A DNA stretch of 18,475 bases from an uncultured Collinsella sp. (GCA_902470895.1 CABRID010000038.1:1-18475), one strand, 5' to 3'; counted from the stretch's first letter, positions 1 through 7,620 are shown. Notes: generated by a model not told the origin, from the sequence alone. A program made the numbers and translations.

Positions 1-16
1 TGTGTATAAGAGACAG
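1..16 (+). other. Sequencing adapter remnant (Tn5/Nextera mosaic end)
   Basis: The bases TGTGTATAAGAGACAG are identical to the last 16 bases of the 19-bp Tn5 mosaic end used in Nextera libraries. Read in frame with the following gene they give the peptide VYKRQ (shown as MYKRQ if the GTG is called as a start), a familiar adapter artefact. Homology to other GH1 proteins begins right after it, at position 17. This is library sequence and not part of the organism, and it marks a contig edge. Confidence 0.95.
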
Positions 17-970
17 GTGACCTACTGGTTCACCTTTAACGAAATCTGGGCCGACGCCTCCAACACCTACATCGAGGGCACCTTCCCCGGTGGCGTCAAG
101 GCGCATCTTGCCGAGGCCTTCCAGTGCGAGCACAACATGATGCTCGCCCACGCCAAGGCCGTGCTGGCCTTCCACAACGGCGGTTTTAAGGGCAAGATCG
201 GCGTCATTCAGTCGTTGGAGTTCAAGTACCCGCTCAACGAAAACGACCCCGCCGACATCAAAGCCGCCAACAACGAGCACGTGCTGCAAAACCAGTTTTT
301 GCTCGACGCCACCTTCCGCGGCGACTACGCGCCCGACACCCTCGAGTGCGCCAACCGCCTGGCCGCCGTCTCGGGCGGCACCATCGAGATCTTGGACGAG
401 GATCTGGAAATCATGCGCGAGGCCGCGCTCTACAACGACTACCTGGGCGTTAACAACTACCAGTGCCGTTTTTTGAAGGCTTACGATGGCGAGAACGACC
501 TGCACCACAACGGTACGGGCGAGAAGGGCACCGGCCGCTGGCGCGTCAAGGGCATTGGCGAGCACGTGAACAAGCCCGGCATCCCCACCACCGACTGGGA
601 CTGGATCATCTATCCCGAGGGTCTGTTCGATCTGCTCGTCTACATTAAGCAGCGCTACCCCAACTACAAGCAGATCTTCATCACCGAGAACGGCATGGGC
701 TACAAGGACCCCTACAAGGACGGTTTTGTGGACGACCAGCCGCGCATCGACTACATCGAGCAGCACCTACGCTGGTTGCTCAAGGCCATGGAGGTGGGCG
801 TCAACGTGGGCGGCTACTTCCTGTGGAGCCTGCAGGATCAGTTCTCCTGGACCAATGGCTACAACAAGCGTTACGGCTTCTTCTACGTTGACTTTGAAAC
901 CCAGAAGCGCACGCCCAAGGCAAGCGCCTACTGGTATAAGCACGTGGCACAGACCCGTCGTCTGGACTAG
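17..970 (+). CDS. lacG: 6-phospho-beta-glycosidase, GH1 family (LacG-like), 5'-truncated
   Basis: This is the C-terminal part of a GH1 6-phospho-beta-galactosidase/glucosidase, which hydrolyses the phosphorylated disaccharide delivered by a PTS permease in the cytoplasm. The acid/base glutamate lies in WFTFNE at the very start of the fragment. The nucleophile is in FITENG (codon at 686-688). The phosphate-binding Ser-Lys-Tyr set lies in FSWTNGYNKRY, with Trp after the Ser as in LacG. Compared with the complete paralogue at 9475-10896, about 155 N-terminal residues are missing because the contig starts in adapter sequence; this is not a biological truncation. It is similar to that paralogue throughout, including TTDWDWIIYPEGL and DFETQKR. 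A strong terminator follows. Its upstream partner, probably another lacE, is outside the window. Confidence 0.93.
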   Translation: MTYWFTFNEIWADASNTYIEGTFPGGVKAHLAEAFQCEHNMMLAHAKAVLAFHNGGFKGKIGVIQSLEFKYPLNENDPADIKAANNEHVLQNQFLLDATFRGDYAPDTLECANRLAAVSGGTIEILDEDLEIMREAALYNDYLGVNNYQCRFLKAYDGENDLHHNGTGEKGTGRWRVKGIGEHVNKPGIPTTDWDWIIYPEGLFDLLVYIKQRYPNYKQIFITENGMGYKDPYKDGFVDDQPRIDYIEQHLRWLLKAMEVGVNVGGYFLWSLQDQFSWTNGYNKRYGFFYVDFETQKRTPKASAYWYKHVAQTRRLD

Positions 971-1016
971 TGGCTGGCGGGGTTGCCCGCTCACACAACC
1001 TGTCCCCATTTCTCAG

Positions 1017-1065
1017 CCGGGGGCGGCACGTCACACGGCGCGCCGCCCCCGGTCTTTTTGTTTTT
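1017..1065 (+). terminator. Rho-independent terminator after partial lacG
   Basis: Perfect 11-bp GC stem: CCGGGGGCGGC at 1017-1027 pairs with GCCGCCCCCGG at 1042-1052. It is followed by the T-rich tract TCTTTTTGTTTTT. It lies 47 bases after the stop codon. Confidence 0.92.
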
Positions 1066-1081
1066 GGGCTGGTCGGGAGCC

Positions 1082-1227
1082 GTTTGTCTCGATCTGTAAC
1101 ATCTAGCCGAGTTTTTTGGTCCTAGCTGTTACAGATTGAGACGAACAGGATTGCTCTTTCCGAAGAATCTAAATCTGTAACACGTAGCCCGCTTTTGACC
1201 GTCTACCTGTTACAAATCGAGACAAAC
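1082..1227. repeat. Hairpin repeat cluster 1 (two units, loop types A and B)
   Basis: Two imperfect palindromic units of about 60 bp lie at 1082-1146 and about 1166-1227. Outer arms in unit 1 are GTTTGTCTCGATCTGTAACA and TGTTACAGATTGAGACGAAC. The unit 1 loop is type A (AGCCGAGTTTTTTGGTCCTAG). The unit 2 loop is type B (GTAGCCCGCTTTTGACCGTC). The cluster sits between two convergent genes and ends 10 bases from the stop codon of the LacI gene. It could end transcripts arriving from that gene, but this is inference. Confidence 0.9.
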
Positions 1228-1237
1228 GGAGTAGGAC

Positions 1238-2275
1238 CTAACCCCGTATGTCCCTAACAGTCGAGCGTTCGACCAGCGTACTCGGCACATGAATCGCCTC
1301 GATAGACGAGCTCTCTCCAATCGCCGCCTCAAACGCAAGCTTACCGACACCGCGCAAATCAAATCGCAGCGTCGTCAGCCGATTGTGAGGAACAAGTCCC
1401 TCGAGTGCGTCGTCGATACCAACCACGCTCACGTCGTCGGGCACGGACAGGCCCGCGTTCTCGAGCGCGGCGATAACGCCCAGCGCCATCTGGTCATTTG
1501 CCGCAAGCACGGCAGTCGGCGCCTGCGACCCGCCGGCAAGCACCTCGGCCGCAATCCGCTCGCCCATGGCGTACCCACTGTCCGCACTCCAATCGCCACG
1601 CAGCATCGGAGCGGCATCGACATGAGCACGACCCAGCGTATCGCGCCAACCGGCCTCACGAAAACGCGAGGAAATCGAGTTTTCCGGACCCGCCACAAAC
1701 CGCATATTCGAGTGACCATGTTCCAGCAGATAATTGGTCAACAGCTCGCACGAACCATACTGGTCGGAGTCGATCGTCGTGCAGCGCGGATGCGCATACA
1801 TGGACAGGATGACCGTTCGCACTCCCGGCTGGGGAACAAACTCCTCAAAATCGGGAGCCATGCGGTTCATGTTGAGAATCATGCCGTCGACGGGTCGCTC
1901 GACCATGCGGCGCGAGGCATCGGCAAGTGCATAGGGCTTGTCGCCGCCCATCTCGATCATAGTGACGGCAAAATCGTGCTCGCGCGCCGCTTGCATGATA
2001 CCCTCGAGCGTCGCCAGGTTACCGACACGTGTGATGTTGTACATGCACAGGCCAATAGAACGATACGACCCGCCGCGCAACGCCGCTCCAGCAAAATTGG
2101 GACGAAAGCCCAGCTCTTCCATGGCGGCCAGCACACGCTTGCGCGTCTTTTCCGTCACGTTGAGCATACCGTTGACCACGCGAGACACAGTCTGGCGGCT
2201 CACGCCAGCGAGCGCCGCAACCTCTGCCGCGCTCGCCGAACGACCATTCCTTGTCTGCTGATCCATGCCTTCCAC
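1238..2275 (-). CDS. LacI-family transcriptional repressor (locus 1)
   Basis: A LacI/GalR-type regulator of about 345 residues, a normal family length. The N-terminal helix-turn-helix is at about residues 16-62, with recognition helix SRQTVSRVVNG and the hinge region FRPNFAGAALRGG. The rest is a periplasmic-binding-like effector domain containing VDGMILN, VLAANDQMALGV and DDVSVVGIDD. I chose the GTG at 2275 because AGG in AAGCAGG sits 5 bases before it. The frame stays open to an ATG at 2323, but that start lacks a Shine-Dalgarno and would leave only a very short leader after the predicted promoter. An ATG at 2266 is also possible. The gene is divergent from lacG (2611), with repeated operator-like sites in the shared gap, so it is probably the local repressor and is autoregulated. 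The inducer is not evident; a phosphorylated disaccharide or hexose is plausible. The locus 2 paralogue has a different recognition helix. Confidence 0.92.
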   Translation of the reverse strand: MEGMDQQTRNGRSASAAEVAALAGVSRQTVSRVVNGMLNVTEKTRKRVLAAMEELGFRPNFAGAALRGGSYRSIGLCMYNITRVGNLATLEGIMQAAREHDFAVTMIEMGGDKPYALADASRRMVERPVDGMILNMNRMAPDFEEFVPQPGVRTVILSMYAHPRCTTIDSDQYGSCELLTNYLLEHGHSNMRFVAGPENSISSRFREAGWRDTLGRAHVDAAPMLRGDWSADSGYAMGERIAAEVLAGGSQAPTAVLAANDQMALGVIAALENAGLSVPDDVSVVGIDDALEGLVPHNRLTTLRFDLRGVGKLAFEAAIGESSSIEAIHVPSTLVERSTVRDIRG

Positions 2276-2327
2276 GCTAACCTGCTTCCCAACTATTCCC
2301 CGCGCCCATGGCGCATCGTGCATACAT

Positions 2328-2341
2328 TGATAACGTGCTCA
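2328..2341. promoter_or_regulatory. Operator-like site O1 of the locus 1 LacI regulator
   Basis: TGATAACGTGCTCA is an imperfect 14-bp palindrome centred on CG, as in LacI-family operators. It shares ACGTGCTCA with two sites at 2460-2495. It would cover roughly +6 to +19 of the predicted lacI transcript, which fits autorepression. Confidence 0.6.
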
Positions 2342-2353
2342 TGATACCCGAGC

Positions 2354-2383
2354 CATATACCACAACATGAAAACTTCTGTCAA
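2354..2383 (-). promoter_or_regulatory. Predicted promoter of the locus 1 lacI gene
   Basis: Read on the minus strand, a consensus TTGACA (2378-2383) is separated by 18 bases from TATATG (2354-2359). The predicted transcription start is near 2347, giving a leader of about 70 bases to the GTG at 2275. Confidence 0.5.
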
Positions 2384-2387
2384 TCAA

Positions 2388-2420
2388 AACCGCTTACCGA
2401 ACAAATACAACCGTTCGCGG
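2388..2420 (+). promoter_or_regulatory. Conserved ACCGYTYACCG element, locus 1 copy
   Basis: AACCGCTTACCGAACAA is followed by ACCGTTCGCGG, the two ACCG blocks starting exactly 21 bases apart (2389 and 2410). Nearly the same 31-base arrangement occurs at 7418-7450 in the equivalent gap of locus 2. Related single copies occur at 13969 and 14045. The base identity between loci 1 and 2 is concentrated in the two ACCG blocks. This is a likely protein-binding site; the protein is unknown. Confidence 0.5.
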
Positions 2421-2459
2421 CTGTTTGAAGTTGTTTTGTTTCTATACATCCCAGCCGGT

Positions 2460-2495
2460 TGTTAACGTGCTCATTGTTAAATGTTCACGTGCTCA
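2460..2495. promoter_or_regulatory. Tandem operator-like sites O2 and O3 upstream of locus 1 lacG
   Basis: TGTTAACGTGCTCA (2460-2473) and TGTTCACGTGCTCA (2482-2495) are two near-identical 14-bp sites with centres 22 bp apart, on the same face of the helix. Both match O1 at 2328. The form TGnnnACGTGCTCA is typical of LacI-family operators. I could not identify a convincing -35/-10 pair for lacG in this gap. The remaining bases 2496-2600 hold nothing else I recognise. Confidence 0.65.
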
Positions 2496-2610
2496 TTTTG
2501 GTTCTAATCATTTTAAGATAGTGTTTATCGGGCTTTTTCACCGCTGAACGCTAACCAGGGAGCCTCCTGAGCGCAAACGCACAATATCGAACAGCGAGAC
2601 GAGAGGGTGT

Positions 2611-4059
2611 ATGCATATGTCTTTGCTAAACCGCGTACAGCAGCTGCCGAAGGGCTTTGTTTGGGGCGCCGCAACCGCCGCGTACCAAACGGAAGGTTCC
2701 ACGAAGGTGGCAGGCAAGGGTAAGACCATGTGGGACGATTACCTTGTCGCCCAGGGTCGCTTTTTGCCCGACCCGGCCAGTGATTTCTACAACCGCTACG
2801 AGGAGGATATCCGCCTTTCTGCCGAGCATGGACTCAACGCCATTCGTGTGTCCATCGCCTGGACCCGCATCTTCCCCAACGGCGACGATGCCGAACCCCT
2901 CGCCGAGGGCGTTAAGCACTACCACGAGCTGTTCGCCTGCTGCAAAAAGTATGGCGTCGAGCCCTATGTGTCCCTGCATCACTTTGACTCCCCCGCCGCC
3001 CTGTTCAACCAGGGCGACTGGCTCAACCGCAAGACCGTCGACGCCTATGTGCGCTATGCCGAGTTCTGCTTCCGCGAGTTCCGCGAGGTCAAGAATTGGT
3101 TCACCATCAACGAGCTCATCAGCCTCTCGCACTCCCAATACATCCAAGGCAACTTCCCGCCCAACCATCACTTTGATGTGACGAGCGGCATCCAGAGCCA
3201 GCACAACGAGCTCGTTGCCCACGCCCGCGCCGTCAACCTGTATAAGGATCTTGACGAGACCGAGCACCTGGGCGGACGCATTGGCATGGTCAACGTCCTG
3301 ACGCCGGCATATCCTGCCACCGACTCGCCCGCCGACCAGCACGCCGCCGACCTGTACAACGCCTTCTACACCGACTTCATCATGGACGGCGCCTTCCTGG
3401 GTCACTACTCCGCGCGCACCCTCTCACTCATCAACGAGATTCTGCGTGCCAACAACGCCACACTTACGGTTGAGGACAGCGACATGGAGGAGCTCGCCAA
3501 GGCGGCGCCCCGCAACGATATGTTCGGCCTCAACTACTATCAGTCGGCGTTTATCGCCGCCTACGATGGCGAGTCAACCAACAGCTTTAACGGCACCGGA
3601 GACAAGGGCACCTCGTGCTTTAAGTTTAAGGGCGTCGGGCAGCAGGTCGATATGCCGGGTATCCCCACCACCGACTGGGATTGGCTCATCTACCCGCAAG
3701 GCCTCTACGACACGCTCAAGCACATCAGCGCCACCTATCCCAACCTCCCCGTCATCTATATCACCGAAAACGGCCTGGGCCACAAGGACCCCGAGCCCGA
3801 CGCAAACGGCATCGTCGCCGATCCCGAGCGCATCGACTTTGTCGACCAGCACATGGAGAAGGTGCTCCAGGCGCGCGCCGAGGGCGTCGACGTCCAGGGC
3901 TACTTTATCTGGAGCCTGCAGGACCAGTTCTCGTGGGCCAATGGCTATAACAAGCGCTACGGCCTGTTCTACATCGACTTCGACACGCAAAAACGCTACA
4001 TCAAGCAGTCGGCACTCTGGTACAAGGAGCTCGCCGACACTATGGCGGACGCGCAGTAG
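2611..4059 (+). CDS. lacG: 6-phospho-beta-glycosidase, GH1 family (LacG-like), locus 1
   Basis: A complete GH1 enzyme of 482 residues that cleaves a PTS-imported 6-phospho-beta-disaccharide in the cytoplasm. N-terminal landmarks are FVWGAATAAYQTEG and SDFYNRYEEDI. The acid/base is Glu168 in WFTINE; most relatives, including the other two here, have TFNE. The nucleophile is Glu386 in YITENG. The phosphate-binding residues are Ser441, Lys448 and Tyr450 in FSWANGYNKRY. Trp442 following the Ser is the LacG-type residue linked to galactoside preference, but beta-glucoside activity is not excluded. The start at 2611 follows GAGAGGG; an in-frame ATG at 2617 is equally possible. It is the first gene of a probable lacG-lacE operon facing the LacI gene, with two operator-like sites upstream. 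It is clearly more diverged than the other two copies are from each other. Confidence 0.95.
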   Translation: MHMSLLNRVQQLPKGFVWGAATAAYQTEGSTKVAGKGKTMWDDYLVAQGRFLPDPASDFYNRYEEDIRLSAEHGLNAIRVSIAWTRIFPNGDDAEPLAEGVKHYHELFACCKKYGVEPYVSLHHFDSPAALFNQGDWLNRKTVDAYVRYAEFCFREFREVKNWFTINELISLSHSQYIQGNFPPNHHFDVTSGIQSQHNELVAHARAVNLYKDLDETEHLGGRIGMVNVLTPAYPATDSPADQHAADLYNAFYTDFIMDGAFLGHYSARTLSLINEILRANNATLTVEDSDMEELAKAAPRNDMFGLNYYQSAFIAAYDGESTNSFNGTGDKGTSCFKFKGVGQQVDMPGIPTTDWDWLIYPQGLYDTLKHISATYPNLPVIYITENGLGHKDPEPDANGIVADPERIDFVDQHMEKVLQARAEGVDVQGYFIWSLQDQFSWANGYNKRYGLFYIDFDTQKRYIKQSALWYKELADTMADAQ

Positions 4060-4085
4060 CGCATCGCCTCGCTTTCCCCCGAGAA

Positions 4086-4122
4086 GGGAGCGGCCCTATG
4101 CGATACAAACCCAGCCGCTCCC
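4086..4122 (+). other. Intercistronic stem-loop between lacG and lacE
   Basis: GGGAGCGGC (4086-4094) pairs with GCCGCTCCC (4114-4122), and flanking GAG/CTC bases extend the stem. There is no T-tract, so it is not a classical terminator. It may set the relative expression of lacG and lacE by stabilising or attenuating the transcript (inference). The 176-base gap otherwise holds only the lacE ribosome-binding site. Confidence 0.6.
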
Positions 4123-4235
4123 CTCTCTCCCCCTGGGACCGACCCCGCCTGCACCCGGGCTTTTAGCAAGCGGGAGACCATATAGGTTTTCAACGTCCAT
4201 GCCATTAAGATTTCATGCAAAGAGGAGCGTGAACT

Positions 4236-5996
4236 ATGGAATCGATCGTTAAGTTCTTGGAGAAAGGTCAGCCGTACTTCGACAAGGTCTCTAAGAACAT
4301 CTACCTTCAGGCCATTAAAGACGGCTTTTTGGCAGCAATGCCCATCATCCTGTCTTCTTCTGTCTTCCTGCTTATTTCGACCCTGCCGGGCGTTGTCGCC
4401 ACGGTCGGCGGCTTTACGCTGCCCGACTGGTGGAACGTCGACGTCGTGAACTTCTGCAACAAGGTTTACAACTTCACGATGGGCGTCGTGGGCATCATGG
4501 TCGCCGGCACCACCGCAAGCGCGCTGACCGGCTCCAAGAACCGCCGCATGCCTGCCGGCAAGGCCATCAACGCCACGAGCACCATGGTCGCCGCCATGTG
4601 CGCTATGCTCATCTTGGCCGTTACCCAGACGAGTGCCAAGATCGACGGCGCCGATGTCTCGGTGTTCTTTACCGACAACATGGGCACCAAGGGCCTGCTG
4701 AGCTCCTTTGTCGCCGCATTTGCCACGGTCAACATCTATGCCTTCTGCATTAAGCGAGACATCACCATCAAGCTGCCCAAAGAAGTCCCCGGCGCCATCG
4801 CCCAGAACTTCCGCGACATCTTCGCCTTCAGCTTCTCCATCCTGTTTGTCGCCGTCATCGACGTTATCTGCCGCACCTGCTTGGCCGTCCCGTTTGCCAA
4901 CGTCATCTCCACGCTGGTGAGCCCGCTGTTCGCCGCTGCCGATTCCTACGCCGGCCTCGCCCTCATCTGGTTCATGATCCCGCTGTTCTGGTTCATGGGC
5001 ATCCACGGCCCCTCGGTCGTTAAGCCTGCCCTCAACGCCGCGCTGTTTGGCAACATCACCACCAACCTCGCCACGCTGCAGGCCGGCGGTCACCCCGCCC
5101 TCGCCCTGACCGAAAACTTCGGTAACTACATCGGCGAACTCGGCGGCACCGGCGCCACGTTCATTGTCCCGATCATCTTCCTGCTCTTCATGCGCTCCAA
5201 GCAGCTCAAGGCCGTCGGCAAAGCCTCTGTCGTGCCCGTGATGTTCGCCGTCAACGAGCCGCTGCTGTTCGCCGCGCCCATCATCCTCAACCCGTACTTC
5301 CTGATCCCGTTCCTGTTTGCCCCCGTGGCCAACGTCCTCATTGGTAAGTTCTTCATCGACTTTTTGGGCATGAACGGCTTTATCTATGCCATGCCGTGGG
5401 CACTCCCCGGACCGATCGGCACCTTCATCGACACCAACTTCCAGCCGATCTCTCTGGTCCTGGTTGTCGTCCTGCTGGTCGTTGACTTCTTGATCTACTA
5501 CCCGTTCTGCAAGGCCTACGACAACGTCCTGTGCAAGCAGGAGGCCGAGACCCTGGCCGAAGAAGAGGCCGAGGAGACCAAGGCCGTCAAGACCGCTGCC
5601 GCCCCCGCCGTTGAGGCTCCTGTTGTCGAGACCGCTTCTGCCACTGAGGCCTCCGCAGCTCCGTCCGCCCTTAAGGGCAAGGATCTGAGGGTTCTGGTTC
5701 TGTGCGCTGGCGCCGGCACCTCTGCACTGCTCGCCAACGCGCTTAAGGAAGGCGCCGACGAGCTGGGCATCGACATTACCGCCAACGCCGGTGCCTACGG
5801 CAGCCACTACGCCATCATGGACCAGTACAACGTCATCGTCCTGGCTCCGCAGGTTCGCACCTATTACAACGAGATGAAGGCCGACACCGACCGCCTGGGC
5901 ATCACGCTGCTGTCGCCCAAGGGCAAACAGTACATCGACCTCACTAAGGATCCCAAGGGTGCCGTCGCCTGGATCGAGGAAAACCTCGAGGCATAA
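4236..5996 (+). CDS. lacE: PTS lactose/cellobiose-type EIIC-EIIB fusion permease (LacE), locus 1
   Basis: A 586-residue membrane permease that takes up a beta-disaccharide and phosphorylates it. The EIIC domain covers about residues 1-425. It starts with the family signature FDKVSKNIYLQAIKDGF and has about ten hydrophobic segments. The conserved substrate-site residues are His257 (GIHGPS) and Glu341 (VNEPLLF). An Ala/Glu/Val/Pro-rich linker spans about 435-482. The EIIB domain at about 484-586 has the phosphorylated cysteine Cys490 in VLVLCAGAGTS. Length and domain order match LacE of Gram-positive bacteria. The start follows AGAGGAG with 8 bases of spacing. No EIIA (LacF) is encoded nearby, so phosphate must come from an EIIA elsewhere. 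It is the second gene of the operon after lacG, and a terminator follows. Confidence 0.95.
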   Translation: MESIVKFLEKGQPYFDKVSKNIYLQAIKDGFLAAMPIILSSSVFLLISTLPGVVATVGGFTLPDWWNVDVVNFCNKVYNFTMGVVGIMVAGTTASALTGSKNRRMPAGKAINATSTMVAAMCAMLILAVTQTSAKIDGADVSVFFTDNMGTKGLLSSFVAAFATVNIYAFCIKRDITIKLPKEVPGAIAQNFRDIFAFSFSILFVAVIDVICRTCLAVPFANVISTLVSPLFAAADSYAGLALIWFMIPLFWFMGIHGPSVVKPALNAALFGNITTNLATLQAGGHPALALTENFGNYIGELGGTGATFIVPIIFLLFMRSKQLKAVGKASVVPVMFAVNEPLLFAAPIILNPYFLIPFLFAPVANVLIGKFFIDFLGMNGFIYAMPWALPGPIGTFIDTNFQPISLVLVVVLLVVDFLIYYPFCKAYDNVLCKQEAETLAEEEAEETKAVKTAAAPAVEAPVVETASATEASAAPSALKGKDLRVLVLCAGAGTSALLANALKEGADELGIDITANAGAYGSHYAIMDQYNVIVLAPQVRTYYNEMKADTDRLGITLLSPKGKQYIDLTKDPKGAVAWIEENLEA

Positions 5997-6028
5997 GACG
6001 CTGACACCACCTGCCGCTTGCAGACAAT

Positions 6029-6072
6029 AAATGGCCCGTGCATCGATGTGTGATGCGCGGGCCATTTTGTTT
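6029..6072 (+). terminator. Rho-independent terminator after locus 1 lacE
   Basis: A 16-bp stem: AAATGGCCCGTGCATC at 6029-6044 pairs with GATGCGCGGGCCATTT at 6052-6067, with one mismatch and a 7-base loop. It is followed by TGTTT. Confidence 0.88.
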
Positions 6073-6091
6073 AGACCGCACCCGTCCTCCT

Positions 6092-6316
6092 GTTCATCTC
6101 AATCTGTAACATCTAGCCGAGTTTTTCGGTCCCAGCTGTTACAGATTTAGACGAACGGGCGGCCCGGGCCGAACAATCTCGATTTGTAACATGTAGACCA
6201 CTTTTGACCGTCTAGTTGTTACAGATCGAGACAAACGGAATAAGCTGGACCAAAAATCTCGATCTGTAACATCTAGCCGAGTTTTTGGGTCCTAGCTGTT
6301 ACAGATTGAGGCAAAC
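6092..6316. repeat. Hairpin repeat cluster 2 (three units, A-B-A)
   Basis: Units lie at about 6092-6156, 6176-6236 and 6256-6316, separated by about 20 bases. Arms are variants of ATCTCGATCTGTAACA and TGTTACAGATCGAGACAAAC. Loops are type A (units 1 and 3, with GAGTTTTTCGGTC and GAGTTTTTGGGTC) and type B (unit 2, with CACTTTTGACCGTC). All are in the same orientation as in cluster 1. The cluster fills the gap between convergent lacE and lacI and ends 19 bases from the lacI stop codon. Confidence 0.92.
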
Positions 6317-6334
6317 GGAATAGGCCGAGCACGT

Positions 6335-7345
6335 CTACGCCCGCAGGTCCTTTACGCTGGAACGCTCGACCAACACGCCCGACACAAGCGTGCGGCTTCT
6401 GGAGCTCGGGGCTTCTAGGCCCGCGACGACCTCGTTGAGCGCACGGACGCCCAGCTCGCGGTGGCGAAACTTCACCGACGTCAGAATCGAGTTGGGAATC
6501 GTCTTGTAGAGCTCATCGTCGAAGCCGATCACGGACACGTCGTCGGGCACACTGAGCCCTTTGTCACGTAAAGCCATCATCACGCCGTTTGCCATGCAGT
6601 CGTTAGCCGCGAGGACCGCCGTGCAATCGGGTTTATCGGCAAGCACAAGGCCCGCGGCATAGCCACTATCCGCATTCCAATCGCCTTGCAGAGGCTCGGG
6701 CGGCTCAATGCCACGCGCCTCGAGTGCCGCACGCCAACCTTTCATACGGCACTGGCTCGACAGCGACTCTTTCTTACCCGAAACGAAATACACGTTCTTG
6801 TGACCATGATCCAAGAAGTACTCGCATGCCATGCGCGCGCCGCCCTCTTGGTCGTCACTGACGGTGGAGCAGGTAGGATGCTCCATCGGCGTAATAATCA
6901 CCGTCTTGAGGTCTTTCGGAGCCTCAAAGGTATCAAAGTCATCGACCATCTGGCGCAGGTTGAAGATCATGCCGTCGACGGGAAGCTGCGACATCCTACG
7001 CGCCGCTTCGGCAAGGGTCATCTTCTCCCCCGCTCGCTTTTTGATCATCGTGAGCGCAAAGCCGCGTTCTTCGGCGGCATCTGCGATACCGTCAATCATG
7101 TCCACGGCACCGCCCGACAAGTGGAACATCACCACGCCGATGCACCCGTAACGGCCCAACTTGAGTGAACGCGCGGCAAAGTTCGCCCGGAACCCAAGCG
7201 CCTCCATGGCAGCATGGACCTTATCGCGTGTCGACTCTCGTACGCTATCGGGCTCGTTGATCACGCGCGACACCGTCTTGAGAGAAACGCCCGCGGCAAG
7301 TGCCACATCATTCATCGAGACATTTTTCTTGTCCATCGTTGCCAC
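6335..7345 (-). CDS. LacI-family transcriptional repressor (locus 2)
   Basis: A LacI/GalR-type regulator of about 336 residues. The helix-turn-helix is at about residues 10-56, with recognition helix SLKTVSRVINE and hinge FRANFAARSLKLG. The effector-binding domain contains VDGMIFNLRQM, VLAANDCMANGV and DDVSVIGFDDEL. I chose the GTG at 7345 because GGAG lies 5 bases upstream; the frame stays open to a GTG at 7396, and an ATG at 7336 is also possible. It is a paralogue of the locus 1 repressor in length and motif order, but the recognition helix differs (Leu-Lys in place of Arg-Gln). The candidate operators differ too: GTTGTCA half-sites here against GTGCTCA there. It probably represses the divergent lacE-lacG operon. 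The inducer is unknown. Confidence 0.92.
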   Translation of the reverse strand: MATMDKKNVSMNDVALAAGVSLKTVSRVINEPDSVRESTRDKVHAAMEALGFRANFAARSLKLGRYGCIGVVMFHLSGGAVDMIDGIADAAEERGFALTMIKKRAGEKMTLAEAARRMSQLPVDGMIFNLRQMVDDFDTFEAPKDLKTVIITPMEHPTCSTVSDDQEGGARMACEYFLDHGHKNVYFVSGKKESLSSQCRMKGWRAALEARGIEPPEPLQGDWNADSGYAAGLVLADKPDCTAVLAANDCMANGVMMALRDKGLSVPDDVSVIGFDDELYKTIPNSILTSVKFRHRELGVRALNEVVAGLEAPSSRSRTLVSGVLVERSSVKDLRA

Positions 7346-7417
7346 TACTTCTCCAGTCGGTTTTGCATCGCTTGTTTTTTGCGTTCTAGCATACACTACC
7401 TGCCTGACTGATAAATC

Positions 7418-7450
7418 AACCGTTTACCGGACAATATCGACCGCTCACCC
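7418..7450 (+). promoter_or_regulatory. Conserved ACCGYTYACCG element, locus 2 copy
   Basis: AACCGTTTACCGGACAA is followed by ACCGCTCACCC, with the ACCG blocks starting 21 bases apart (7419 and 7440), the same spacing as at 2389 and 2410. It lies about 170 bases before lacE, and the locus 1 copy lies about 190 bases before lacG. It differs from the palindromic LacI sites, which lie closer to the operon. Confidence 0.5.
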
Positions 7451-7477
7451 GTATATCCTTGTTGCTCTTCCAAAAAT

Positions 7478-7519
7478 GTCTTACGTTGTCATTAACGAAA
7501 TGACAACGTTGTCATTTCG
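7478..7519. promoter_or_regulatory. Tandem operator-like sites upstream of locus 2 lacE
   Basis: The second site is a perfect 24-bp palindrome at 7496-7519: CGAAATGACAAC followed by its exact reverse complement GTTGTCATTTCG. Its core is TGACAACGTTGTCA (7501-7514). The first site, GTCTTACGTTGTCA (7478-7491), matches the right half only. Centres are 23 bp apart, mirroring the pair at 2460-2495. This is the best candidate operator for the divergent LacI regulator. Confidence 0.75.
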
Positions 7520-7524
7520 CAATG

Positions 7525-7543
7525 CCTTCCTTAAGCAGGAAGG
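7525..7543 (+). other. Leader hairpin upstream of locus 2 lacE
   Basis: CCTTCCT (7525-7531) pairs perfectly with AGGAAGG (7537-7543) around a 5-base loop. It is not followed by a T-tract. It lies between the operators and the lacE start in the likely 5' leader. Function unknown; it may stabilise the transcript. Confidence 0.4.
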
Positions 7544-7620
7544 TTTCCGGGCAGTCCTGACCATCCATCGACGACCAGTTCCATCCACATGCATCGCGCA
7601 TCAAGTAGCAAAGGAGCTTT

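Noticed and set aside
1082..1227. Hairpin repeats as a CRISPR array
   Set aside because: Units are about 60 bp, imperfect, palindromic over most of their length and only 2-4 per cluster. Gaps of about 20 bases are unlike spacers, and there are no cas genes.
1289..2344. A 351-codon plus-strand frame opposite the LacI gene
   Set aside because: The minus-strand frame has a complete LacI fold, while this one is Arg/His-rich with no domain.
3996..6065. A 689-codon open frame on the minus strand across lacE of locus 1
   Set aside because: Same cause: antisense shadow of lacE with low-complexity composition and no recognisable domain.
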